A stretch of 8,051 nucleotides of DNA. Origin: Acidobacteriaceae bacterium. Lineage in GTDB: Bacteria > Acidobacteriota > Terriglobia > Bryobacterales > Bryobacteraceae. The number at the start of each line of letters is the position of its first letter. Positions within the stretch are counted from its first letter, which is position 1. Where the stretch lies: NCBI GenBank assembly GCA_019244945.1, contig JAFASD010000328.1, positions 1 to 8,051 on the forward strand. The letters run 5' to 3'. Below, one piece after another: positions 1 to 6,486 of this stretch. Under the pieces are notes generated by a model. That model was given only the letters and a program-made list of their open reading frames with translations. It did no database searches and was not told where the DNA came from. Made by a program: the position numbers and the translations under genes.

Positions 1-344
1 CGAACGGATGGGTCTTCGTTGGGGAACAGCTCGGCGAATTCGAGGCGGCCGAGAGCGTAGATGCCCATTTCGAGCGAAGGAATGCGGAGCAATCGCCATT
101 CGGTATCGGCTAGAGATTGGACCAGGTTTTGTTCTGCTTCACTGGCAGGTTCGAAGCGCCTCACGAACTGCGAGACGTGCGATTCGTAGAGAGCGGCATC
201 GTCGCCGGGGAGTAGGACCGTTCGGCCGGTGAGACCGGTTTTGACGGCGTTTAAGGAAGATTTGGCTTTGCCAGTTTCGGAGGTTGGGCCGGTGGAGAGT
301 TGCGCGTTCTTTTGATTTGCGGCAATTTGGGCGGATGTGGACAT
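1..344 (-). CDS. Uncharacterised STGP-type acidobacterial protein, N-terminal part (cut by left edge)
   Basis: This frame stays open from an ATG at 344 to the left edge of the window, giving 114 residues with no stop. The start is supported by an AAGGAG ribosome binding site at 352-357, 7 nt upstream. The protein begins MSTSAQIAANQKNAQLSTGP and continues SETGKAKSSLNAVKTGLTGR, an N-terminal signature I recall from an uncharacterised family present in many copies in acidobacterial genomes (memory, not a search). After this basic, Ser/Thr-rich leader comes an acidic, probably helical stretch (about residues 45-114: DDAALYESHVSQFVRRF, then EAEQNLVQSLADTEWRLLRI). No signal peptide, membrane segment or enzymatic motif is visible, so a cytoplasmic protein is likely. 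Function is unknown. The gene lies downstream of the receptor gene on the same strand after a 153-bp gap, which is too long to assume an operon. Confidence 0.8.
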   Translation of the reverse strand, partial: MSTSAQIAANQKNAQLSTGPTSETGKAKSSLNAVKTGLTGRTVLLPGDDAALYESHVSQFVRRFEPASEAEQNLVQSLADTEWRLLRIPSLEMGIYALGRLEFAELFPNEDPSV

Positions 345-351
345 ATCGAAG

Positions 352-357
352 CTCCTT
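352..357 (-). promoter_or_regulatory. Ribosome binding site of the left-edge gene
   Basis: AAGGAG on the minus strand lies 7 nt before the ATG at 344. It fixes the start of the truncated gene and rules against an upstream ATG at 360 that opens a different, short frame overlapping it. Confidence 0.65.
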
Positions 358-497
358 CAATGAGAATTGCTGGTTGACGTTAGCACGGGAGCGGCGGAAA
401 ACGGATCGATGGGTCGCGTGAAATTGGACCTAAGCGGAAGCGGCTCAGAGGTATAGGACTATTTGTGAGAGCCGTGACTCACTTGCGGGCACGTTTG

Positions 498-3011
498 TCA
501 AAAGGTTCTTCGTAATCCGAATCGCAGCTGGAAAGGTTCGACGGGATGGAAAACGTCTGTGAATGCTGACTCGGCTGTGGGCGTTATGCGGGATTCATAG
601 GCGTAGTCGATGTCGTGATCTTTGCGGTTCAGCAAGTTCAAAGCCTCGACCACAAAACTCCATTTTTCGGCAATTCTATAACGGACCTCCGCATTGAGCA
701 ATACCGTTGCATTTGAGCGATAAATGCCATCGGATGTCAGATCGCGTGGACCAAAGGCGCGCAGGCGCAAACTCGTCGAAAAGCGGTTGTAATCGTGCAT
801 GGTGATGCCCGAGGAAACGACTAATCCAACGGCTTCGGGTACGCGCTTTCCACCCGGGCTGTTGGGCGCAGCATCGGCCGGGTCGATGGCGGTAAAGAAG
901 GCTCTGGAATCCGCAACATCGAAATCAAAAGCCCAATGTTCCAGCGGCGTGTAGTAGTTCGCCCATTCGATGCCATAGCGGTTGCTCGGCGAAGCTGAAG
1001 CAACGGTTCCCCCGGTGTCGCCATCCTGCTGCAGCTCGGAAGCACTGTGGAGATACCAGAGCGAAACGGTGCTTTGCAGATGCGAGAAGGCCGTCGTGCG
1101 CACACCGATTTCCGCGCCCTTCGTGGGGACCAGAGCGGGGATTCGCACGGTGGTAGTGGGAAATGGATTGTCCGGCGAGATTGGTTCCTCGGTTTGCGTT
1201 GCGCCACGCGCGTCATTGCTGTGAAAACTGAATCCGCCCTGTACGTAGAACTCAGTCTTGGACCAGGGGCCGAAAATCAAACTCGCCTTTGGTTCGGGCA
1301 AGAACTTGTTGACCGTGCCCGAATTGGCGGTCGCAAAGTTGACAGCCGGAGCGCCAGGCAGTTCGGTGGCGGTGTAACTGGGAGTCAAGCTAGTGACGAC
1401 ATATGTTGCGTCGTCGCCGCGCAGGGCCAGGACCGAGCGGAATTTATCCGACCACTCGATTTTATTTTCCGCATAAAAACCGACCATCGTGTCGGTAAAT
1501 TTATTCAAGTCCGTGTCCGCGGGTAAGACCGCAACCAGGTTCGGATTGGTATTGCATGCGTCGATGGGTTCAGCATTGCAGGGGTTGCTGTCATTCTTGT
1601 TCGTGCGCAGGCGATTTTCGGTGCGGTACAGGCCGTTGTGGACCCAATCGTTGCGGACCTGCAGTCCGATCGTATTTTCCACTTTGCGGCCGAACCATTC
1701 GCTCGAAATTGTGTGGTGTGCGTCCAGGCCAACCACCCAGCGCTTGTCCTGCTGTTCGAACTGATCACCCTTAACGGGGTCATCCAGGTAGTAAGTGAAA
1801 TCGGAAAACAGATCGAGGTCGTAATAAAAACCGTAGACCGTGATCTTCGTCTTCGATCGTGCGCGTTCGCGATGCCATTCAGCCTGCAGACTGTAACGCT
1901 GTGAATTGCCTCCGTCGGTCGGGTTCAGGGCGCCGAAGAAACCAACGAGGGGTGTCGCGGTAACGGGGATCTGATCGCTCGAGTTCCATTTCCCGTGGTA
2001 ACCGCGGGCCGTTATGCTGAAACCGTTGGTGTCGTCGCCGTAGCTGTAAGTTAGAAGGCCGTTGAATTTGGCATAGCCATCGGGATGCGTCCACGGGCCG
2101 TCATCGTAGTAGGCTTCTCCGCCGAACAGCAAACTGCCGGAGCCGACCTTTTGCGATACTCCGAAAACGGCGCGGCCATAGCCATACCTGCCGCCTTCGA
2201 CTTGAACGAAGTTCTCGGGTAGAGTCTTGAAGAATTCCAGATGGGCGGATCCGGCTGAGCCAAAGTTGCCGACATCGGCGTAATATGGACCTTTCTCGAA
2301 ATTCACCCGCTGCACAAATTCGGGGATGACGGTGTTCATGTCCGAGTAGCCCTCGCCATGCGCGTGGGATGGCAGGTTTAACGGCATGTCGTCGATGAAA
2401 ACGGCGAAGTCTGTGCCGTGGTCGAGATTGAAGCCGCGCAGAAAATACTGGTTGGCTTTGCCGCCGCCGGCGTGTTGAGTGATGATTACACCGGGAACCG
2501 TCTCCAGAACTTCTCCAGAACGAAGGATGGGACGATCTTCGATTTCCTTTGCGCCCACGGTTCCCTGGGTAGCGGAATCGGCAATGCCGACCAAGTCATC
2601 CTCACGGCCCTGCACTTCGACGGTGGTGCTGACGGCGCCGACACCCAGAGAGATGCGCAGCGGGGGTGGCGCCTCGGTGGTCCCGATGGTGACGGGGATT
2701 CCTTTGGTTTCAAAACCGGGATTCGAGACGACGAGTTGGTAATCGCCTGGCGGGAGCCCCGAAATAAGGAAGGCGCCCGTGGTGTCGGACTGTGTCGTTA
2801 TTTGAACAGTACCGTTCGCGCTCCGAACCAGTACCGTAGCCCCGGCAATCACCGCGCCGGATGTGTCAACGACAGTTCCTGATAATTGAGGCTGATAAGA
2901 GTTGTCAGTCGTGGCGGGCTGCGTCTTCTGCGCGGCTAGGGGCGTGTCGGCTGCCGAGGCGTAGCAAATGGAAGTCAACAGCAAGGGTGCGATGACGAGC
3001 AGCCGCGGCAT
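498..3011 (-). CDS. TonB-dependent outer-membrane receptor with N-terminal carboxypeptidase-regulatory-like domain
   Basis: This is an 837-residue TonB-dependent receptor, expected to import a scarce ligand across the outer membrane using TonB-ExbBD energy. Residues 1-20 are a signal peptide ending CYASA. Residues 41-122 form a carboxypeptidase-regulatory-like beta-sandwich (SGTVVDTSGAVIAGATV, FLISGLPPGDYQLVV). Residues about 148-262 are the plug (VLETVPGVIITQH, YFLRGFNLDHGTDFAVFIDD, FEKGPYYADVGNFGSAG). The rest is the barrel, ending FQLRFGLRRTF with the C-terminal phenylalanine usual for Omp assembly. The plug holds an unusual histidine segment, LPSHAHGEGYSDMN (213-226). Two cysteines, C478 and C486, could form a disulfide in an outer loop. 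I chose the ATG at 3011 over an upstream in-frame GTG at 3077 because GGGAGG (3017-3022) lies 5 nt before it and the signal peptide then starts cleanly. The gene is divergent from the Met-rich protein gene. The ligand is unknown; metal or metal complex is an inference from the histidines and the neighbour. Confidence 0.95.
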   Translation of the reverse strand: MPRLLVIAPLLLTSICYASAADTPLAAQKTQPATTDNSYQPQLSGTVVDTSGAVIAGATVLVRSANGTVQITTQSDTTGAFLISGLPPGDYQLVVSNPGFETKGIPVTIGTTEAPPPLRISLGVGAVSTTVEVQGREDDLVGIADSATQGTVGAKEIEDRPILRSGEVLETVPGVIITQHAGGGKANQYFLRGFNLDHGTDFAVFIDDMPLNLPSHAHGEGYSDMNTVIPEFVQRVNFEKGPYYADVGNFGSAGSAHLEFFKTLPENFVQVEGGRYGYGRAVFGVSQKVGSGSLLFGGEAYYDDGPWTHPDGYAKFNGLLTYSYGDDTNGFSITARGYHGKWNSSDQIPVTATPLVGFFGALNPTDGGNSQRYSLQAEWHRERARSKTKITVYGFYYDLDLFSDFTYYLDDPVKGDQFEQQDKRWVVGLDAHHTISSEWFGRKVENTIGLQVRNDWVHNGLYRTENRLRTNKNDSNPCNAEPIDACNTNPNLVAVLPADTDLNKFTDTMVGFYAENKIEWSDKFRSVLALRGDDATYVVTSLTPSYTATELPGAPAVNFATANSGTVNKFLPEPKASLIFGPWSKTEFYVQGGFSFHSNDARGATQTEEPISPDNPFPTTTVRIPALVPTKGAEIGVRTTAFSHLQSTVSLWYLHSASELQQDGDTGGTVASASPSNRYGIEWANYYTPLEHWAFDFDVADSRAFFTAIDPADAAPNSPGGKRVPEAVGLVVSSGITMHDYNRFSTSLRLRAFGPRDLTSDGIYRSNATVLLNAEVRYRIAEKWSFVVEALNLLNRKDHDIDYAYESRITPTAESAFTDVFHPVEPFQLRFGLRRTF

Positions 3012-3016
3012 GATTT

Positions 3017-3022
3017 CCTCCC
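3017..3022 (-). promoter_or_regulatory. Ribosome binding site deciding the receptor start
   Basis: GGGAGG on the minus strand, 5 nt upstream of the ATG at 3011, is a strong Shine-Dalgarno match. It argues against the longer reading from GTG at 3077, which would put 22 residues, several of them polar or charged, before the signal peptide. Confidence 0.7.
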
Positions 3023-3034
3023 GGCAGTAGTACG

Positions 3035-3062
3035 AATATGAGAAACGTAGCACGGGTCCTAA
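3035..3062 (-). promoter_or_regulatory. Weak candidate sigma-70-type promoter for the receptor gene
   Basis: On the minus strand TTAGGA (3057-3062) and CATATT (3035-3040) are separated by 16 nt and lie about 24 nt upstream of the start codon. The matches to TTGACA and TATAAT are only 3/6 and 4/6. The assignment rests mainly on position and could be wrong. Confidence 0.2.
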
Positions 3063-3081
3063 GATGGTAACACCCACCTCA

Positions 3082-3098
3082 AAAACGTATTACGTGTT
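3082..3098. promoter_or_regulatory. Near-perfect 17-bp palindrome, candidate shared operator
   Basis: The sequence aaaacgtattacgtgtt has arms AAAACGTA and TACGTGTT around a single central T. The arms match at seven of eight positions, including a perfect ACGTA-T-TACGT core. It sits near the middle of the divergent region between the receptor and the Met-rich protein genes, upstream of both. That is a normal place for a dimeric regulator controlling both genes. No regulator gene is in the window, and I cannot match the site to a known family. Function is inferred from symmetry and location only. Confidence 0.35.
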
Positions 3099-3127
3099 AG
3101 TAGGCCCGTTTGGATGCTCGTTGGGGT

Positions 3128-3133
3128 TAAAAT
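3128..3133 (+). promoter_or_regulatory. Possible -10 element of the Met-rich protein gene
   Basis: TAAAAT lies 50 nt upstream of the GTG start at 3183, in a locally AT-rich patch. I found no convincing -35 hexamer at the usual 16-18 nt spacing, so the promoter may depend on an activator or lie elsewhere. Confidence 0.15.
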
Positions 3134-3140
3134 TGCGGCG

Positions 3141-3161
3141 AATACGACGTGCATCCGTATT
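3141..3161. repeat. Inverted repeat AATACG-N9-CGTATT in the leader of the Met-rich gene
   Basis: AATACG at 3141-3146 and CGTATT at 3156-3161 are exact inverted copies separated by 9 nt. The same hexamer occurs in the palindrome centred at 3090 (CGTATT at 3086-3091), so the divergent region holds three copies within 76 bp. It lies just downstream of the possible -10 element, where a bound repressor could block transcription. It may instead be a coincidence of a short, AT-richer region. Confidence 0.25.
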
Positions 3162-3171
3162 TGGGCCTGAT

Positions 3172-3177
3172 AAGGAG
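3172..3177 (+). promoter_or_regulatory. Ribosome binding site selecting a GTG start
   Basis: AAGGAG lies 5 nt before the GTG at 3183. An ATG at 3178-3180 touches the Shine-Dalgarno sequence, but its frame ends after 21 codons, so the GTG is the credible start. Confidence 0.65.
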
Positions 3178-3182
3178 ATGCA

Positions 3183-4559
3183 GTGTTCCAAAAGTGTTCC
3201 ATTGGTCACCACTCCAAGGCATTACTGCTTGCGATTGGGCTGATGTGTGGGTCTGCTCGGGTTTCGCACGCTCAGACTGAAGCCGTTCCGCGAACAAACC
3301 AAGGAACAAGCTCCAATTCGCAGCAGGCCTCCATGTCGGGCATGGGGATGGCGGGCATGCAGATGATGGATATGAATTCGGCAGGCATGTTCCTGATGAA
3401 CAACATGTCAGGGACCGCGGTCAATCCGGCGGCGTGGCCGATGCCCATGCTGATGAAACCGTTAGGCTCATGGAACACCGCGTTCATGGCGCAGGCATTT
3501 CTAAACGATACCCAGCAATCGGGGCCGCACGGCGCTGACAAACTTTATTCCACGAACTGGCTCATGACAGATGCGGAGCATGGCCTGGGGAACAACGGAG
3601 CGTTTCAGTTTCAGCTTATGCTCAGTCTGGAGCCCGCGACTATTACAGACCGGCGCTATCCGCTGTTGTTTCAAACAGGCGAAACGGCGTTTGGGAAACC
3701 GATCGTAGACGGCCAGCATCCGCACAATTTCATCATGTCGCTGGGACTTCAGTACGCGTTGGCTCTTAGCGAAAACGTGACTTTAGAACTCTACTTCGCG
3801 CCTGTGGGCGACCCGGCACTCGGACCCACTGCTTATCCGCATCGCGCATCCGCAATGGAATTGCCGCAGGCGACTCTTTCTCATCATTTGCAAGACTCGA
3901 CGCACATTTCCGATGAAGTAATTACCGCGGGGATTGCCTATAAAAAGGTCAAGCTGGAAGCGAGTGGTTTCTATGGTTCCGAACCGGGAGCGAATCGCTG
4001 GATCGTTCAGACGGGTCCGATGAACTCGTGGTCCGCGCGCCTCTGGTATTTCCCGACCAAGAACTGGGCTGCTCAGGTCTCCATGGGGCATTTGACGCAC
4101 CCGGAAGCGCTTGAAACGGGCGATCAGTTTAGGAGCACAGCATCTTTGGAATATGTGAGACCTGTCTCCGGCGGCAGCTGGTTGTCCAGCTTGATTTGGG
4201 GTCGCGTACATAGTACTTATACGAAGCGCAACATGAACTCTTACACGGCTGAATCCGTGTTGCCGATTCATCGTAAGACTTTCATCACCGGACGAATCGA
4301 GTTAGTCGATAAAGACGAACTATTTGCCGGAGAGCCGGACATCGAACAATATCTGGATACCTTTTACGGGAGCACGTTTCGCATCGGGGCATACACGATC
4401 GGGTACACGCGCGATGTAGATATCTTCCGCAACGTAGAAACGGGCATCGGGGCTAACGTGGAAGCTTATTCGCTTCCGCAAGCGATCAAGCCGTATTATG
4501 GCGAGCATCCCATCGGCGGGAATGTGTTCGTCCGATTTCGACTGAGGCCGCGGTTATAG
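3183..4559 (+). CDS. Exported Met/His-rich putative outer-membrane protein, possibly metal-related
   Basis: This is a 458-residue protein starting at GTG. Residues 1-30 are a signal peptide (SKALLLAIGLMCGSARVSHA, cut before QTEA). A mature Met-rich segment follows: residues 51-91 hold 13 methionines in 41 positions (MSGMGMAGMQMMDM, then MPMLM). The remainder has alternating hydrophobic/polar strands typical of an outer-membrane barrel (LELYFAPVGD, SARLWYFPT, LSSLIWGRVH, VFVRFRLRPRL). Histidine motifs dot it: DGQHPHNF (176-183), PHRASA (219-224), LSHHLQDSTH (232-241) and MGHLTHPE (301-308). The end is RL rather than Phe or Trp, so the barrel call is not certain. I recall related sequences near copper or heavy-metal resistance genes, but cannot verify this here. 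It is not CopB/PcoB, which differs in length and motifs. It is divergent from the receptor gene. A Met-rich copper-binding envelope role is inferred, and no reaction can be assigned. Confidence 0.85.
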   Translation: MFQKCSIGHHSKALLLAIGLMCGSARVSHAQTEAVPRTNQGTSSNSQQASMSGMGMAGMQMMDMNSAGMFLMNNMSGTAVNPAAWPMPMLMKPLGSWNTAFMAQAFLNDTQQSGPHGADKLYSTNWLMTDAEHGLGNNGAFQFQLMLSLEPATITDRRYPLLFQTGETAFGKPIVDGQHPHNFIMSLGLQYALALSENVTLELYFAPVGDPALGPTAYPHRASAMELPQATLSHHLQDSTHISDEVITAGIAYKKVKLEASGFYGSEPGANRWIVQTGPMNSWSARLWYFPTKNWAAQVSMGHLTHPEALETGDQFRSTASLEYVRPVSGGSWLSSLIWGRVHSTYTKRNMNSYTAESVLPIHRKTFITGRIELVDKDELFAGEPDIEQYLDTFYGSTFRIGAYTIGYTRDVDIFRNVETGIGANVEAYSLPQAIKPYYGEHPIGGNVFVRFRLRPRL

Positions 4560-4571
4560 GGTTTCTGGCGG

Positions 4572-4609
4572 ACTTCGGCGATTGTGGCTCCTACTTCGGT
4601 GATTGCGCC
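4572..4609. repeat. Imperfect 17-bp direct repeat straddling the peptidase stop codon
   Basis: Copies at 4572-4588 and 4593-4609 match at 14 of 17 positions with a 21-nt period. On the minus strand the period is seven codons, and both copies read Gln-Ser-Pro-Lys in the peptidase frame: AQSPK, then TAG, then EPQSPK. It looks like a small tandem duplication at the 3' end of the peptidase gene, into the 31-bp gap before the convergent gene. Confidence 0.5.
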
Positions 4610-6285
4610 TTCGGGCCTTCTCCGGGATACAAACCCTCTAGCGGCCGATCATGCCCGTTTAGCGGCAGGTCTGGCCTAGGCAACATACCATCCCTCATGG
4701 CTGTGTTGTATAGGAAGATCGCCTCCACCACGGCCGCTTGCTTCAAGTCTGGTTCACTCAAATGCTCGTAAGTGTCAAGGTTGGTGTGATGCGTGCGGCT
4801 CATGTAGTCTCTCTCATCTTGAATAAAACTGAATCCGAGAAGACCAGCCCGCCCAAATGCCACCTGGTCGCTAGATCCGCTGGTCTGATTGCTCACGGTG
4901 GCGGCGCCTAAATCCGCTAACGGCTTCATCCACTGCGAGAAAATTTCGGCTGCGCCCAGATTGCCTTGTGTGTAAATGCCTAATATCTTGCCCGTTCCAT
5001 TGTCTAAGTTGTAGTAAGCGTCAAACTTCTCCGCTTCGGGCTTCATCGTGGGCTTTCGCAGCACATCTCGCAAGGGCAGCGGTACTTCCTTGTCCTCCGG
5101 AGTTTCGGCGAAATGTAGCGTCGCGTAATGGCTTGTAACATAGCCGAAAGATCCGAAGAGACCTTGTTCCTCCCCAGACCAGAGAGCGATCCTGATCGTA
5201 CGCCTCGGCTTAGCGTCCAACTTATTCAAGATACGCATGGCTTCCATCGCCACTACGACGCCCGCGCCATTATCGGTTGCTCCAGTTCCCGCGAACCAAC
5301 TGTCGAGGTGCCCGCCCACCATCACAACTTCGTCTTTCAAGTTCGGGTCCGTGCCTTGGATCTCGGCAACCGTGTTAAATCCCTGGGCGTGCTCATCGTC
5401 GAAACGCGTTTCGATTCGGAGCTTCACCTTCGCGGCAACCTTCTGATCGAGAAGCCGTTTCAGACGATCCCAAGCTTCGGTTTCGATCACTTCCTGCGGG
5501 ATCGATTGCCTCCGCTCTGGTTTGAAAACGAACCATCCGAGGGAGGCGTTCGAATCATCATGTAACACGCCGCCGGAGCCGCCGGGCACAATTACGGCGA
5601 CAGCTCCTTCGGCCGCGAAGAATTTGGCGACCTTCTCTTGGAAGGCGAACCCTGCGAAGACTTTGTGGTAGTCCAAGGGCGTCTCAGCCGACTCGTCTAG
5701 CGGATATCGACCATAATTAGCCAGCTTCGCCGCATCAGCATGTTCCATTCGCGGCACGTCGTCTGGATCTACCTCTGGCGACATCGCTGCGTGCCCGTAT
5801 AAAATCACCTTGCCCTTGAGCTTTCCTTTCCAGGGCGTGAACTCATCCTCGCTCTGCATACCGCGAACTGCGATGAGATCCGCGATGACCTCTCCATTGG
5901 TTGGCGGGGACCAAGGGGTAGCTTGCGCCAAGAATGTGCCGGAGCCTGGACTTACGATACTTAGCGACGCGCTCAACTGCGTCCAACCAAGGCCGAACTC
6001 GCCCCAACTCTCCAGATGAGCGTTGCGGCAGCCCATGGCGGTAAGGTGTTTGACTGCCCATTGGCTGGCCGAAGTCATAGAGGGGGAACCGGTAAGCCTC
6101 GGCCCGATGCCGTCCAATAACGCCGCCGCGTATTCCATTACGTGCGAGTGTTGAAATCCCTCGGCTCGAATACGCGAATACATTTGCAGATCCAGGATTT
6201 CCGCAGACTGCTTAGCTTGCGCCCGCGCTGAGAATGATTCGGCGAAGAGGAGCGCAAGTATAAGCGCATTTCGTAGATGGGCCAT
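4591..6285 (-). CDS. Secreted M28-family zinc metallopeptidase with PA-like insert
   Basis: This 564-residue exopeptidase-type hydrolase should act in the periplasm or outside the cell on peptides. The signal peptide is residues 1-24 (MAHLRNALILALLFAESFSA then RAQA). Residues about 130-300 form a protease-associated-like insert (GKLKGKVILYG, EGAVAVIVPGGSGG). The M28 core follows with every expected residue: H326 and D328 in GGHLDSW, bridging D338 in ATDNGAG, catalytic E372 and ligand E373 in SGEEQGLFG, D428 in YYNLDNGTG, and H500 in THHTNLDTYEHL. This matches the carboxypeptidase Q/PSMA-like branch in layout; substrate specificity cannot be read. Three in-frame starts exist: TTG 6324, ATG 6294 and ATG 6285. 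I chose 6285 because AGGA (6294-6297) lies 8 nt upstream and the signal peptide fits; ATG 6294 (MKHMAHLRN) is a close second. It follows the permease gene on the same strand after 201 bp, so co-transcription is uncertain. Confidence 0.93.
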   Translation of the reverse strand: MAHLRNALILALLFAESFSARAQAKQSAEILDLQMYSRIRAEGFQHSHVMEYAAALLDGIGPRLTGSPSMTSASQWAVKHLTAMGCRNAHLESWGEFGLGWTQLSASLSIVSPGSGTFLAQATPWSPPTNGEVIADLIAVRGMQSEDEFTPWKGKLKGKVILYGHAAMSPEVDPDDVPRMEHADAAKLANYGRYPLDESAETPLDYHKVFAGFAFQEKVAKFFAAEGAVAVIVPGGSGGVLHDDSNASLGWFVFKPERRQSIPQEVIETEAWDRLKRLLDQKVAAKVKLRIETRFDDEHAQGFNTVAEIQGTDPNLKDEVVMVGGHLDSWFAGTGATDNGAGVVVAMEAMRILNKLDAKPRRTIRIALWSGEEQGLFGSFGYVTSHYATLHFAETPEDKEVPLPLRDVLRKPTMKPEAEKFDAYYNLDNGTGKILGIYTQGNLGAAEIFSQWMKPLADLGAATVSNQTSGSSDQVAFGRAGLLGFSFIQDERDYMSRTHHTNLDTYEHLSEPDLKQAAVVEAIFLYNTAMRDGMLPRPDLPLNGHDRPLEGLYPGEGPKAQSPK

Positions 6286-6486
6286 GTGCTTCATCCTAGT
6301 TGAAGACGGCGGGAACTCCGGCAACGGGGGCGCCCGAAGTGAAGTCCGTGTAGAGCCTCTGCCGGTGCGTCTCCGTCTTGCGATGGATCTACTTCGTCCC
6401 TTTGGCGACGGAAGCTTTCCGTTCTAGAAAAGACTTGAGGCCGAATATTTCGTGCGCCGCGGCTCCAGCGCGCAAGCCCGGTCGGC
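6286..6486. other. 201-bp gap between permease and peptidase genes, no gene seen
   Basis: I see no supported gene, convincing hairpin with a T-run, or clear promoter here. The minus-strand frame leading into the peptidase start can be read for about 27 codons (ending GAPVAGVPAVFN before a TAG), but it has no start context. The gap presumably holds the peptidase promoter and the permease 3' end. Confidence 0.4.

Noticed and set aside
465..482. Small hairpin GTGAG...CTCAC downstream of the receptor stop, as a terminator
   Set aside because: The stem is only 5 bp with an 8-nt loop and is not followed by a T-run on the minus strand.
1047..1526. 159-codon open frame on the plus strand antisense to the receptor
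   Set aside because: The opposite strand encodes conserved receptor barrel sequence; the antisense product is low in recognisable structure and lacks a good ribosome binding site.
3052..3109. Imperfect inverted repeat ACGGGTCCTA / TAGGCCCGT around the palindrome
   Set aside because: It needs a one-base bulge and spans about 39 bp of loop; it could be chance, so it is not called as a regulatory structure.
3783..4271. 162-codon open frame on the minus strand antisense to the Met-rich gene
   Set aside because: The product is Arg-rich with no domain, as expected of a shadow of a GC-rich gene.
3183..4559. Assignment of the Met-rich protein as CopB/PcoB
   Set aside because: The Met-rich N-terminus is similar in kind, but the length and the barrel motifs (HPHNF, LSHHLQDSTH) do not fit that family as I know it.
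6303..6390. Short frame (about 27 codons ending GAPVAGVPAVFN) before the peptidase as a remnant gene
   Set aside because: It has no start codon context or ribosome binding site, and a run this short is expected by chance in GC-rich DNA.
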